From positions 1-41,660 of the forward strand of contig JAQXDL010000036.1 of NCBI GenBank assembly GCA_029251375.1: 41,660 nt of DNA. The letters run 5' to 3'. Origin of the DNA: Pseudomonadales bacterium. GTDB taxonomy: Bacteria > Pseudomonadota > Gammaproteobacteria > Pseudomonadales > Azotimanducaceae. Below are positions 1 to 8,515 of this stretch, piece by piece (the first letter of the stretch is position 1; the number at the start of each line of letters is the position of its first letter). A program made the position numbers and the translations under genes. The notes beneath the pieces are model-generated. The model was given only the letters and a program-made list of their open reading frames with translations, did no database searches and was not told where the DNA came from.

Positions 1-386
1 CAGGACGGGTAGTCACCTTAATCGAGCAAGCCGATGCGATTTGCTGGGGCAATGCTTATCGACTGAATCAAGCGAGTGCGACGCAGACGCTTAAGCACCT
101 AGATCATCGAGAGAAAGGCGGCTATGACCGCCGCGTGTTGCCGATTCATCTGAAAAGCGGCGAAAAGATTCAAGGCCTTACCTATCACGCGACACAAGAC
201 AACGAGAGTTATCTTGGCGAGGCCACTACAGTTGAAATCGCTAAACAGGTCATAAAATCACTAGGGCCAAGTGGCGACAACATTGAATATGTCCTGAACT
301 TAGAAAAAGCACTCGCCGACATTAATGCTACCGATGACCACGTAACAGACATCGCCAAAGAAATCCGCGCGTTGCTTAAGCGCTAA
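1..386 (+). CDS. chaC: ChaC-type gamma-glutamylcyclotransferase, 3' part only
   Basis: The gene is cut by the left window edge; the reading frame begins at base 3 and ends in TAA at 384-386. The visible 127 residues start with GRVVTLIEQ, continue with CWGNAYRL and then LDHREKGGY. These are the central and C-terminal motifs of the ChaC/GGCT fold, in which the Glu of the R-E pair is the catalytic acid. Family members cleave glutathione (or gamma-glutamyl dipeptides) to 5-oxoproline and Cys-Gly in the cytosol. The N-terminal substrate-binding loop (YGSLxW) lies outside the window. The gene stands alone with no close downstream partner, although two glutathione transferase genes follow within 7 kb. 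Family assignment is firm; glutathione as substrate is inferred from the family. Confidence 0.82.
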   Translation, partial: GRVVTLIEQADAICWGNAYRLNQASATQTLKHLDHREKGGYDRRVLPIHLKSGEKIQGLTYHATQDNESYLGEATTVEIAKQVIKSLGPSGDNIEYVLNLEKALADINATDDHVTDIAKEIRALLKR

Positions 387-536
387 ACAATCTCGCGACC
401 ACCCGCGTTTAAGCCGTGCCCGATAGAAATATGCGGCAAACCGACCGAAATAGAGGCCAACAAAGCCAGCCTCGGCATTGCAAACCACTGATGAAACTCA
501 TACATTGCTTTCGACGGTAAATTAAAAGTAAAGCCT

Positions 537-1709
537 ATGAAAACCATCGATTCAATCGAAAAGTATAAAAATGAAATGACCCAATGGCGCCGTGATATTC
601 ACGCCCATCCAGAGATTGCATTCGAGGAACACCGAACGGCGCAAGTGGTTGCTGAGAAGCTCGAAAGCTTCGGCATTGAAGTCGAAACTGGTATCGCTGG
701 CACGGGCGTTGTAGGCACCATTACCAAAGGTCGTGGCAATAGAGCGATTGGACTTAGAGCCGATCTGGACGCGCTTCCTATCCATGAAGCCAATGAGTTC
801 CCTCACAAATCAAAGCATCCTGGCAAAATGCACGCTTGTGGCCATGATGGACACACCACCATGTTGCTAGGTGCGGCGAAATATCTCGCCGAAGAAGCCG
901 AATTTGAAGGCACAGTACATCTGATCTTTCAGCCAGCTGAAGAGAATGAAGGCGGCGGACGGGCAATGATTGAGGCAGGTCTTTTTGACAAGTACCCGGT
1001 TGAATCTGTTTTTGGCATGCACAATATCCCGGGGATGGCGGTGGGAACATTTGCGATCAAGTCAGGACCTATGATGGCGGCTTTCGACATTTTCAACGTC
1101 AAGGTTATCGGTAAAGGCGGCCATGCTGCCATGCCTCAATTCACGATTGACCCTATTGTCATTGGTGCGAAAATAATCGAGGCCTATCAGAGCATTATTA
1201 GTCGCTTCGTCGATCCACAACAACCGGCAGTAATAAGCATCACCCAAATTCATGGTGGCGATGCTTACAACGTCATTCCCGACAGTATCGATATCAAGGG
1301 ATGCACACGCTGTTTCTCACCAAAGATACAAATGTTGATGGAAACGAAAATGCGCCAAATGGCCACGGACATTTGTAAAGCCTACGGTGCAACAGCTGAA
1401 TTCACCTACGAAAAGCGTTATCCACCAACGGTCAATTCACAAGCTGAAACCGATATAGCCGCAAGTGTTGCCGCCGGTATTGTTGGCACCGAACGGGTTA
1501 ATACTCGGCCAACCGCAGCAATGGGATCAGAGGATTTCGCCTTCATGCTACAAGAAAAACCAGGGGCCTATATTTGGGTCGGCAATGGCGATGGTGAGGG
1601 CTCATGCTCGGTACACAACCCCGGGTACGACTTCAATGACGATGTTTTACCCATAGGTGCCAGCTACTGGGTCAAACTCGCAGAAACGCTTCTACCGCCA
1701 ATTAGGTGA
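537..1709 (+). CDS. M20 family amidohydrolase (hippurate / N-acyl-amino-acid hydrolase type)
   Basis: This 390-residue protein has the usual length of the M20D amidohydrolases, which remove acyl groups from N-acyl amino acids in the cytosol. The metal-binding motif HACGHDGHT is at residues 99-107 (Cys101, His103) and the catalytic Glu pair is E135-E136 in QPAEENEGGG. Further ligands fit the MHNIPG stretch and the C-terminal GSEDFAFM and VHNPGYDFND motifs. The middle third, around GKGGHAAMPQ, is the lid and dimerisation domain. There is no signal peptide. The start ATG has only a weak upstream purine stretch. The gene converges with the reductase gene at 1760-2737, and a shared hairpin lies between them. 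The exact substrate cannot be read from sequence. Confidence 0.88.
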   Translation: MKTIDSIEKYKNEMTQWRRDIHAHPEIAFEEHRTAQVVAEKLESFGIEVETGIAGTGVVGTITKGRGNRAIGLRADLDALPIHEANEFPHKSKHPGKMHACGHDGHTTMLLGAAKYLAEEAEFEGTVHLIFQPAEENEGGGRAMIEAGLFDKYPVESVFGMHNIPGMAVGTFAIKSGPMMAAFDIFNVKVIGKGGHAAMPQFTIDPIVIGAKIIEAYQSIISRFVDPQQPAVISITQIHGGDAYNVIPDSIDIKGCTRCFSPKIQMLMETKMRQMATDICKAYGATAEFTYEKRYPPTVNSQAETDIAASVAAGIVGTERVNTRPTAAMGSEDFAFMLQEKPGAYIWVGNGDGEGSCSVHNPGYDFNDDVLPIGASYWVKLAETLLPPIR

Positions 1710-1743
1710 GGTAGATCAACAGCGCAAAAATGACGAGAAATCC

Positions 1744-1778
1744 CGAAAAGCGAATAGGACTATTTCATACGCTTTTCG
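1744..1778. terminator. Hairpin between convergent genes
   Basis: A perfect 9-bp inverted repeat, CGAAAAGCG at 1744-1752 and CGCTTTTCG at 1770-1778, encloses a 17-nt loop. It lies after the stop of the M20 gene and includes the last codons of the convergent reductase gene. No long U-tract follows on either strand (ATTATT on plus), so it could be a weak bidirectional terminator or a transcript-end structure. Confidence 0.4.
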
Positions 1779-2737
1779 ATTATTGACATTATCTCAGCGG
1801 CTGTCATTCGCCCCGGCTCCCAACTTTCCCTAGCGGCTTGTGTCGCTAGATTTTGGAGAACCGTGTTCGCAGGCGTCGGCACGCCGTTCATGCGACCGAG
1901 CAGAACAATCTCACCGTTCATATAATCACTCTCGATATCGCCCTTACCATTCATAAGACTTTGCCAAGAAGAACCGCCCGCACGTCTCTTGCCACCAATC
2001 GGCTTCATTGTCACAAAATCGGCACGACGATCTTTCTCTTCTTCATCACCTGCGCTTGTCACCCCCGCCGCTTCGTAAACAGACAATGCCTCGGCATGCA
2101 GCATTGACGAAATTGGAAGCGTCTGCTCATTCATCTCGCAGAGCGCTTGCAGTGAGTTGTTCAGATTCCGTAATAGCTTCTGATACTTCCATCTCATCAC
2201 GTCTTCGTCCGCGAAGGAGGAGCAGTTAGAGCCATCAATTGCTTTCGCAACACCTGTTATCAATGCGTCTTTGCCCTTTGGGTAACATCCCGCATCAAGA
2301 ATCCCAGACTTATTGGTTGAATTACATTCAACAATACCTGGTTCGAGATGGTTTGCCGGTAACATGACCACCATGCCATAAACACGCTCGAATAAACGAA
2401 TCGCCATACGTTCATTAGCAACACCATTCTGACAGCAGATAACCGGCACGTCTGTTCCAGCCGCTGCTCGCAATGACAACAAGGCATCCCAAGTGTGTTG
2501 ACTCTTCATCGTTAGGATCACGACATCATCCGATGAAAATTCTATCTGCGAAGGGTGACTCACGATCGGGATCGGCAAGTTCACACTCTCTAGCGGCGTG
2601 ACAAACGTTAACCCGTTACTCTTAATCGCGTCGTAATGGGCACCCCGGGCGATCAACAAAACCTCATGACCATACTGAAACAATCGCGCACCAATGGTTC
2701 CGCCGACTGCGCCGGCGCCATATATTACAAATCGCAT
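1760..2737 (-). CDS. 2-dehydropantoate 2-reductase family protein (ApbA/PanE-like)
   Basis: The 325-residue protein opens with MRFVIYGAGAVGG, a Rossmann GxGxxG motif for NADPH (G8, G10, G13). It contains the family's QNGV segment, whose Asn helps bind the substrate, and a helix with MRWKYQKLLRN that carries the likely catalytic Lys. Length and domain order (N-terminal Rossmann, C-terminal helical ApbA_C) match ketopantoate reductases, which reduce 2-dehydropantoate to pantoate. No other pantothenate gene is nearby, and genomes often carry paralogues acting on other 2-oxo acids, so the substrate is uncertain. The ATG start immediately precedes the Rossmann strand, as usual in the family. Confidence 0.82.
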   Translation of the reverse strand: MRFVIYGAGAVGGTIGARLFQYGHEVLLIARGAHYDAIKSNGLTFVTPLESVNLPIPIVSHPSQIEFSSDDVVILTMKSQHTWDALLSLRAAAGTDVPVICCQNGVANERMAIRLFERVYGMVVMLPANHLEPGIVECNSTNKSGILDAGCYPKGKDALITGVAKAIDGSNCSSFADEDVMRWKYQKLLRNLNNSLQALCEMNEQTLPISSMLHAEALSVYEAAGVTSAGDEEEKDRRADFVTMKPIGGKRRAGGSSWQSLMNGKGDIESDYMNGEIVLLGRMNGVPTPANTVLQNLATQAARESWEPGRMTAAEIMSIIEKRMK

Positions 2738-2753
2738 ATTTAACTGCCTACCC

Positions 2754-2768
2754 TACGAAAAATTCGTA
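2754..2768. promoter_or_regulatory. Short palindrome upstream of the reductase and META genes
   Basis: The dyad TACGAA-AAA-TTCGTA lies 17 bases upstream of the reductase start, in the space shared by two divergent genes. It could be an operator or a short stem. No regulator can be assigned. Confidence 0.25.
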
Positions 2769-2866
2769 TTTACTGCGTTATAAAAACTATACCATGCGTG
2801 CTAAACGCAAGATGCTAAAAACCGAGTTACACCACAGTCTTAAATAAAACTGCAACAAGGACGTTT

Positions 2867-3337
2867 GTGATGCACCAAATTAAACTTGGAAAAAAGCTCG
2901 CCGCTTTACTCAACTTTTCACCACGCCTAAGCGTTATTACAACCGCATTAATCGTACTGGTTGCTTGTCAAAGTGAGTCGACTCAAAAACCTGACAGCCC
3001 GTTAACCAACACCTATTGGAAACTGACGAGCCTGCAGGGTGAGTCTATAAAAACCTACGAGGGAAATAGAGAAATGTTTCTTCAGTTCAGAGCCGAAGGC
3101 TTTAGGGGCTATGGCGGATGCAATAGGTTTTTCGGCGCTTACACCAACACTCAGTCGAAGATCAGCTTCCAACCGATTGCAGTGGCAGAGAAATTCTGTC
3201 AGCAAAGTAGCCAACAAGAATCAAAATACATCGGTTCTTTGGTCGGCTCCGTCAACTATGAGATTGATGGGGAGTCGATGCACTTCAGCAACCTTAACAA
3301 TCAATTCTTCGCAACCTTTAGTGCCATCTACTTTTAA
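2867..3337 (+). CDS. META / HslJ-like domain lipoprotein
   Basis: A 155- or 156-residue exported protein. After a basic N-terminus and a hydrophobic stretch comes LIVLVACQSES, which fits a lipobox with Cys as the lipidated residue, so it is probably anchored in an envelope membrane. The remainder, from NTYWKLTSLQGE through GYGGCNRFFGAYT and ending in YFSAIYF-like hydrophobics, is a META domain as in heat-shock protein HslJ (a small beta fold linked to envelope stress and novobiocin tolerance in E. coli). GTG at 2867 and ATG at 2870 are adjacent; AAGG at 2857-2860 suits the ATG best. The gene stands alone and is divergent from the reductase gene. Confidence 0.82.
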   Translation: MMHQIKLGKKLAALLNFSPRLSVITTALIVLVACQSESTQKPDSPLTNTYWKLTSLQGESIKTYEGNREMFLQFRAEGFRGYGGCNRFFGAYTNTQSKISFQPIAVAEKFCQQSSQQESKYIGSLVGSVNYEIDGESMHFSNLNNQFFATFSAIYF

Positions 3338-3358
3338 CTCAAACAACCACCACCACAA

Positions 3359-3394
3359 CCCATCATTACAACCTATCATTACAACCTATCAATG
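3359..3394 (+). repeat. Short 13-bp tandem repeat after the META gene
   Basis: Roughly 2.7 copies of a 13-base unit close to CCTATCATTACAA follow the stop codon of the META lipoprotein. No hairpin is apparent. This may be slippage-derived sequence. Confidence 0.45.
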
Positions 3395-3442
3395 AGGCAA
3401 GATTAAGTTGCTGGAAAAAATCCCACCTCGCTTCAATGAGAG

Positions 3443-4378
3443 TTATGGGGCCTTGCTAACCTGAAAGCCCAAACGTGGAAAATGCACTGCTACCTGCCCT
3501 GCTCGCTGGTCTGATCGTTTTACTACGATCTCTTCCATAGAAGAGACGAGTAGTTCACCTTTCGTAGGCTGGAAGCCGTAGTCAATCGGCATGACTTCAA
3601 CTATGTCGCCAAGGGAAAGTGACTCTTGCGAGACCACGGTCAATTTCGGTTCTGTAGAAATCACGCTGCTATTGGCAATATCGACGGCTTGCTCGCCCGT
3701 CATTGCCACGGCTTCGCCTTGACCGAATGCATGCATTGCTTGCATCCATTTTGATAGTGCTTGGAAATTAGCGAGGTCAGCTTTTAGAACGTCATTTTTG
3801 TAAACAAACCAACAGCAGTGGTACGTTGAAAAATCTAAAATGTTCGGTGCTTCTCCACCTAAAAATGCTGCTGTTGACAACTGATTGTCTAATCGCCGCA
3901 TATGCAGCAACCAATGAGGTTCGGCAATCGCAAGATCGATCCCTAACTCTGTAGACCCCTTGCTAAAATCTGCACGATCAGCCATGAAGGCTTCGGCGGT
4001 TGCTTGATCGCTGAAAAGGTCGCTACCTACTAACGCTTTAGGCTGAAACGCCACAGCAACACTGACTTTGAACAGGAACGTATCGGTCCAATGCGCAGCC
4101 GCGCCAATGGTTGCTATTTGTTCGTCCGAGTAGACCGGTTTATCCGGATAAAGGCGATCGATCAAGCGACAAATCAATGATGTATCACAATAAATATCCG
4201 CACCAACCTGCAACACGGGCGTCTTGCGATAACCACCCGTCAGCGCCATAAGGTCTGGCTTAGGCATAATGACAGGAATCTCGACGGTTCGATAAGCTTG
4301 CTGCTTGTATCCCAACAAACACCTAACCTTCTCTGAGAAAGGTGAAGCAGCGTATTGATGCAGTATTAGTTCGTTCAT
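3443..4378 (-). CDS. Glutathione S-transferase family protein (long form)
   Basis: The 311-residue product starts MNELILHQYAASPFSEKVR, a thioredoxin-fold GST N-domain in which the SPFSEK turn is the usual glutathione-site loop. YRKTPVLQVG supplies the cis-Pro and CDTSLICRLID the GST gamma-Glu contact region. A helical C-domain follows (about residues 90-220), and residues about 220-311 form an extra beta-rich tail (LSLGDIVEVMPIDYG) that classical 200-220-residue GSTs lack. I chose the ATG at 4378; an in-frame GTG at 4390 is possible, and only a weak GCGAG precedes the ATG. The gene is divergent from the CMD-family gene at 4447. The substrate is unknown. Confidence 0.78.
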   Translation of the reverse strand: MNELILHQYAASPFSEKVRCLLGYKQQAYRTVEIPVIMPKPDLMALTGGYRKTPVLQVGADIYCDTSLICRLIDRLYPDKPVYSDEQIATIGAAAHWTDTFLFKVSVAVAFQPKALVGSDLFSDQATAEAFMADRADFSKGSTELGIDLAIAEPHWLLHMRRLDNQLSTAAFLGGEAPNILDFSTYHCCWFVYKNDVLKADLANFQALSKWMQAMHAFGQGEAVAMTGEQAVDIANSSVISTEPKLTVVSQESLSLGDIVEVMPIDYGFQPTKGELLVSSMEEIVVKRSDQRAGQVAVHFPRLGFQVSKAP

Positions 4379-4446
4379 AAATGCTCGCACAGCTGTAAAA
4401 ATAACATCCTAACAAGCAATGGCACGCCGAGACATTATTTTCTATA

Positions 4447-5028
4447 GTGGCGTCATCTTCCACACGCTTACAGGACTTTTATTTGCGACTACATAAACCA
4501 AGAATTGCACCGCTACATGAAGACAACTGGTCAGAGGAACAGAATGACGTTTTATCAGGCCAAAAAATGCGCGGCAACGTGCAGAATATTTTTCGTACGA
4601 TGGCAAATCACGAAAAACTCGCCAAGCGATGGTTAGTCTTTGGCAACCACATTTTATCCAAATCAACACTGCCCGCACGAGACCGTGAGATCGCGATCCT
4701 GAGGATTGGTTGGCTATGCCAGGCCGAATACGAATGGGGGCAACATGTTGTCATCGGTAAACACGCAGGTATTAACGATGAAGAGATCGAAGCGATAAAA
4801 GTTGGCGCGGATGCAGCTTGGTCAGAGCATGATGCTCTAGTGATACGTGCCGCAGATGAACTACATGGTGATGCATTTATTACCGACGACACGTGGACGG
4901 GGCTAAAAAAGACCTATTCAGATCAACAGATGATGGACCTCGTCTTCACCTGCGGTCAATACAACATGGTATCCATGGCGCTGAACTCTTTTGGTGTTCA
5001 ACTCGATCCCGACATCAGTGGGTTTTAG
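4447..5028 (+). CDS. Carboxymuconolactone decarboxylase (CMD) family protein
   Basis: A 193-residue all-alpha protein with the CMD/AhpD-like core. PARDREIAILRIGWLCQAEYEWGQH at about residues 77-101 combines the family's REIAILR helix with the C-x2-EYxWxxH motif, where Cys and His can act in thiol-redox or decarboxylase chemistry. It carries one Cys where AhpD has CxxC, so it is not a typical alkylhydroperoxidase. The length fits the longer CMD-like proteins found with aromatic or acyl degradation genes. GTG at 4447 is the first in-frame start and has no clear ribosome binding site; the true start may lie slightly downstream. Function beyond the family is not predictable. Confidence 0.78.
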   Translation: MASSSTRLQDFYLRLHKPRIAPLHEDNWSEEQNDVLSGQKMRGNVQNIFRTMANHEKLAKRWLVFGNHILSKSTLPARDREIAILRIGWLCQAEYEWGQHVVIGKHAGINDEEIEAIKVGADAAWSEHDALVIRAADELHGDAFITDDTWTGLKKTYSDQQMMDLVFTCGQYNMVSMALNSFGVQLDPDISGF

Positions 5029-5060
5029 CCCGCTAATATGTTTATAAGGAGCTGATGAAC

Positions 5061-5089
5061 CTGCCTGTAGATCATTCATGGCAGTTTTT
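5061..5089 (+). terminator. Possible Rho-independent terminator after the CMD gene
   Basis: CTGCC (5061-5065) pairs with GGCAG (5080-5084) and is followed directly by TTTTT. The stem is only 5 bp with a 14-nt loop, so it is a weak candidate. It lies 32 bases after the CMD stop and before the convergent nnrU end. Confidence 0.38.
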
Positions 5090-5096
5090 GCCGATG

Positions 5097-5654
5097 CTAA
5101 TAGAAGGCTGGCATTTTAAACAGATAAGGATGCGCAGCGGCAAGGATGAAGTAGGTCACGGTGCCCATCGCGATCACTTTCATATCGGACACCAGCGGCA
5201 GCGCCTCCTGCTGCCGCACCGCGCCTCGCATATTAGCTGTGACAATGTGAATCAGGGCGAATAAGGCAAACGGCGCGAATAATAAGATACTCGCCTGATC
5301 GCCATTCGCAACAAGATGTGCACCAGCCCACATCATCACCGCCCACATCATGGGATGCGGTGAGAAACGCTTGATATTACATGGCACATTCGCGCCCACA
5401 ATCAAGATAAGCGCCGGCAGCATCAGCACCCAGGGAATAAATCGCGCCCAGCTTGGCGGTGACCAAACAGGAATAAACTCAGCATAAGCTTTGCCATAGA
5501 CAATCAGAACAAGCCCCACTAAAGAAATCAGACTGTAAACCCCTTTGTAGGGTCCCTCACCAAGCTTAGCGATGAGCATTGCTCGCAATGGAAAAACGGA
5601 GGGCATCAAATGAATGCCTATAAAGATTGCCATACCTATATATAGTGTATTCAT
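5097..5654 (-). CDS. NnrU family integral membrane protein
   Basis: A 185-residue, highly hydrophobic inner-membrane protein with about five or six membrane segments. MAIFIGIHLMPSVFPLR at the start, SLISLVGLVLIVYGKA in the second segment and the later RFSPHPMMWAVMMWAGAHL match the NnrU family; the HPxMW and AHL-x2-NGD segments are its hallmark. NnrU was first seen beside denitrification genes and resembles the isoprenylcysteine-methyltransferase-like membrane fold, but its activity is unproven. AAGGA lies 8 bases before the ATG. It is the last gene of a minus-strand operon with a phosphotransferase and a GST, 20 bases after the GST stop. No denitrification gene is in the window. Confidence 0.85.
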   Translation of the reverse strand: MNTLYIGMAIFIGIHLMPSVFPLRAMLIAKLGEGPYKGVYSLISLVGLVLIVYGKAYAEFIPVWSPPSWARFIPWVLMLPALILIVGANVPCNIKRFSPHPMMWAVMMWAGAHLVANGDQASILLFAPFALFALIHIVTANMRGAVRQQEALPLVSDMKVIAMGTVTYFILAAAHPYLFKMPAFY

Positions 5655-5674
5655 CGCTTCAGTCCTTCAATCAA

Positions 5675-6343
5675 TTAAGATGAGCCCAGTGAGTCTTCAA
5701 GACTCGTTTTGGGGCTAATTGCAGTATAAGAGTCTCTCGCACGAAGACGGTCGAAGTACGCACTGGTCCGTGGAAAGTCCGACAAATCGAAATCATCTAC
5801 TTCGAACACCATTGCAATGGCCATATAGGGCACATCGGCTAGACTAAACTCGCCGCAAAGGAATTCATGCTGACCGATCTCTGCCTCGATAAAGGGTAAT
5901 CTGTTTTTACGCATACCTTCTCTACCCTGCTCCATCACGTCTACGTCACGTTTCTCAGGTGATGACCACATTGGCATCCAAAGCTTTGGCAAATCGACCG
6001 AAATTATCGCCTCATCGGCATAGTTTTCGAGCATTCTCATACGAGCACGTACCGCCGCTGCCTGCGGCTTTAAAGGATTGTTAGCATATTTGTCGTCAAG
6101 GTACTCATTGATCACCGTTGAGTCAAAAATGACGCCATCATCATCCGTTTCTAAATACGGCACTTTACCTAAGGGGTGTTTGGCCAATATCTGTGCTGGC
6201 TTTTTCCACAAATCTCCCGGATGCAATCGGTCGACTTGATAAGTTAGGCCCTTCTCTTCTAGAACTACTTTAACCTTAGAAGCATTCGTAGAGCGCAGAA
6301 CACCCCAAGGGTATTCCCTTTCCGTCGTCGCCAGTATCAACAT
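5675..6343 (-). CDS. Glutathione S-transferase family protein
   Basis: A 222-residue protein of standard GST length. The N-terminal thioredoxin-like domain contains STNASKVKVVLEEKGL, LGKVPYLETDDDG (cis-Pro) and FDSTVINEYLDD (Ser contacting the gamma-glutamyl group). The helical C-domain carries CGEFSLADVPYMA, the N-cap box that helps GSTs fold. The start ATG has a strong GAGGAG at 7 nt. Its ATG lies 3 bases after the stop of the phosphotransferase gene upstream, so the two are translationally close. Its place between an acyl-CoA-type phosphotransferase and NnrU suggests conjugation or isomerisation of a reactive lipid- or aromatic-derived substrate, which is inference. Confidence 0.85.
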   Translation of the reverse strand: MLILATTEREYPWGVLRSTNASKVKVVLEEKGLTYQVDRLHPGDLWKKPAQILAKHPLGKVPYLETDDDGVIFDSTVINEYLDDKYANNPLKPQAAAVRARMRMLENYADEAIISVDLPKLWMPMWSSPEKRDVDVMEQGREGMRKNRLPFIEAEIGQHEFLCGEFSLADVPYMAIAMVFEVDDFDLSDFPRTSAYFDRLRARDSYTAISPKTSLEDSLGSS

Positions 6344-6346
6344 TAC

Positions 6347-7408
6347 TCACTCCTCGTCCAAGTTAACGCTCTTGTCAATTTGTGCCCAAGCAACTTTAGC
6401 CATGTTAAACGCTCCAGCACCGGCTATTTCTGCCTGCTTACTAGCGGCTGTACCATCCAATACACGTTTCGCAATGCCCTGTAGAATCGCCGCTAAACGA
6501 AACATATTGAAAGCCAAGTAGTAGTCCCAGTTCTCTATGCCATCTCTGCCGGTGCGACGACAATATGCTTCAACATACTCCTGTTCAGAAGGAATGCCGA
6601 GTGCCTTTAAATCCACGTTACGCAAGCCATCACGGTAAGGTCGGCATAAATAGGCAAAATCAGATAGCGGATTGCCGAGCGTACTCAGCTCCCAATCAAG
6701 AATGCCGATAACTTCAGGCTTGTCCTTGTGCATCATCATATTGGCTATTTGCAGGTCACCGTGCACGATGGAACAGGCATCTTCATTGGGCATATTTTTG
6801 GGGAGGTAGTCGATTAGATTATCCATATAAGGATTTTCTACCGTTTTAGTGTATTCATATTGTCCCGCCCATCGATTCAATTGCCTCCCGATGTAATTCG
6901 AATGCTTACCAAATTCTGACAGTCCAACCGATTCAAAGTCGACGCTGTGTAGTTTAGCGACCGCATCATTGGCCGAATCCCACATTGCGGCGCGCTCGGC
7001 TGGCGTAAAGTCGCTAGAAGTGGAATCCCACACAACTCTTCCGTCGAGATATTCCATAATATAAAACATCGTACCGATAACACTCTCATCCTCACACAGA
7101 CAATAGGTTTTTGCCGTCGGCACATTCGTATTCTGCAGGGCAGTCAGGACGCGATATTCACGGTCTACCGCGTGGGCAGATTTCAGCAAGGTGCCAGGTG
7201 GCTTGCGACGCAACACGTATTTTTTGTTATTAGCCTCAAGGGAATAGGTTGGGTTGGATTGCCCGCCGGCAAACTCCTCAACAATCAATTCGCCACTGAA
7301 CCCGGCCACATTTTTTTTCATATAGTCTTCGAGAGACTTCACATCAAATTGATGTTTTTCCAATACGGGAATGGTGCCTTCATTATCCAGCGATTCAAAA
7401 TCTGACAT
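6347..7408 (-). CDS. APH-like phosphotransferase of the ACAD10/ACAD11 type
   Basis: A 353-residue protein kinase-fold phosphotransferase. GGQSNPTYSLEANNKKYVLRRKP is the nucleotide-binding part with the Lys of the YVLRRKP strand. The catalytic loop is SIVHGDLQIANMM (HGDxxxxN) and the metal-binding Asp is in GILDWELSTLGNP. FYIMEYLDGRVVWD is typical of the subgroup fused to, or adjacent to, acyl-CoA dehydrogenases (ACAD10/11). Members of that subgroup phosphorylate 4-hydroxyacyl chains so that they can enter beta-oxidation; antibiotic kinases have a less similar N-lobe. I chose ATG 7408 because GGAG lies 9 nt upstream; an in-frame TTG at 7423 overlaps that site. First gene of the operon with the GST and NnrU genes. 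No dehydrogenase partner is in the window. Confidence 0.84.
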   Translation of the reverse strand: MSDFESLDNEGTIPVLEKHQFDVKSLEDYMKKNVAGFSGELIVEEFAGGQSNPTYSLEANNKKYVLRRKPPGTLLKSAHAVDREYRVLTALQNTNVPTAKTYCLCEDESVIGTMFYIMEYLDGRVVWDSTSSDFTPAERAAMWDSANDAVAKLHSVDFESVGLSEFGKHSNYIGRQLNRWAGQYEYTKTVENPYMDNLIDYLPKNMPNEDACSIVHGDLQIANMMMHKDKPEVIGILDWELSTLGNPLSDFAYLCRPYRDGLRNVDLKALGIPSEQEYVEAYCRRTGRDGIENWDYYLAFNMFRLAAILQGIAKRVLDGTAASKQAEIAGAGAFNMAKVAWAQIDKSVNLDEE

Positions 7409-7586
7409 CTCACTAATCTCCAAGACTCTGGTAATTCAAAATGGTTAATGGCTAAAGTATATGATTGATTGATGCTTAATGGACACAGGGAATTTTGCTT
7501 CATGTCAAACCCCACAAATTAGGCAAAAATAATGGCAGCTGTTCACGTCGCTAACCAATAAGTCATTCAAGTAGTTAATCAGCTAG

Positions 7587-8063
7587 TTACTCAAGCACTT
7601 CGTCAAGTACCTCGAGCAAATCATCGTGGTGCGTTTTCGTCTTGAACTTGTCCATCACCGCCAGTAGGCGACCATTTTTACCTATAATAAAGGTGGTCCT
7701 GATTAAGCCCATGAACTCACGCCCCATGAATTTCTTCATTCCCCAAACCCCATATTTATCTGCGATCGCATGGTCCTCGTCTGACAGCAGACTGAAATTC
7801 AGGCCTTCCTTTTCAATGAACTTTGGCAACCGCTTGACCGAGTCGGGGCTCACTCCCAAAACCACGACATCGCGTTTATCTAACTCCGCCTTCGAGTCCC
7901 TGATGCCGCATGCTTGCGCCGTGCAGCCCGGCGTCATTGCTTTAGGGTAAAAATACAAAACAACGTGTTTGTTACCGGCATAGTCTTTTAGCGCAACTTG
8001 TTCGCCGTCTTGGTCATGTAAACGAAATGCAGGTGCTTTATTGCCAACCTTGGGTACCGTCAA
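7587..8063 (-). CDS. bcp: Thiol peroxidase / peroxiredoxin Bcp (AhpC-TSA family)
   Basis: A 158-residue cytosolic peroxiredoxin. The active-site segment is YPKAMTPGCTAQAC: Thr44 and peroxidatic Cys47, with a resolving Cys52 at the CX4C spacing usual for atypical two-cysteine Bcp/PrxQ enzymes. It reduces H2O2 and organic hydroperoxides with thioredoxin as electron donor. The start is TTG: AAGGAG sits 7 nt before it, and no ATG or GTG gives as good a fit to the family N-terminus (VPKVGNKAPAFRL). It lies upstream of no other gene on its strand within the next 160 bases. oxyR is 4.4 kb away; direct control by OxyR is possible but not shown. Confidence 0.92.
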   Translation of the reverse strand: MTVPKVGNKAPAFRLHDQDGEQVALKDYAGNKHVVLYFYPKAMTPGCTAQACGIRDSKAELDKRDVVVLGVSPDSVKRLPKFIEKEGLNFSLLSDEDHAIADKYGVWGMKKFMGREFMGLIRTTFIIGKNGRLLAVMDKFKTKTHHDDLLEVLDEVLE

Positions 8064-8515
8064 AAACTTTCTCCTTGATGTTTACTAAACTGTTTTGCGT
8101 AAGGTACTGACTTGTCGGTGGTAAATCTATATCGGCCAGTAATATCAAGAATCGCCCTACATTTTTGGAGAGCGCGATCGGCATAAAGCAAAAATTTCCC
8201 AAGGCAGCATGTTTGCTAAGCGGCCAATTAGCGATGACGCGCACAAGTTCTGCAGATGCACTGCCACAGGCGATTCTGATGGGCCTGTATGCGTTGGTAT
8301 CACAGAATCAATGATGCTTGCCGCACTGAGATTCCTCTAAGTCGACCAGGATAAACGGATCGAACGAGTGATAACCTTAGGTGAAAAGGTGTAATCGTTA
8401 CCAATCATTGTTTCAGATAAACGCATGCACTAGCGGCTAAATAACACAGACATTGGGCTCGGCGCTTTAGATTGAGTACTCTAAATTAAATGTCTCAAAT
8501 TAGTGCTTCGAAACG
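8064..8515. other. Intergenic region without a recognisable gene
   Basis: About 450 bases lie between bcp and the korB terminator. Translating the minus strand gives an open but unrecognised stretch (8064-8244, extending with one stop toward about 8350 as HSFDPFILVD-like residues). It lacks a ribosome binding site and family motifs. It may be a decayed gene. I saw no RNA gene or long repeat. Confidence 0.4.

Noticed and set aside
5055-5264. Small plus-strand reading frame with AAGGAG nearby
   Set aside because: It lies over the nnrU 3' end, the AAGGAG is only 3 nt from its ATG, and the product resembles nothing.
8064-8350. Minus-strand open stretch as a pirin-like or other gene
   Set aside because: A short DPFILVD-like string is suggestive, but the rest does not fit, a stop interrupts it and there is no start signal.
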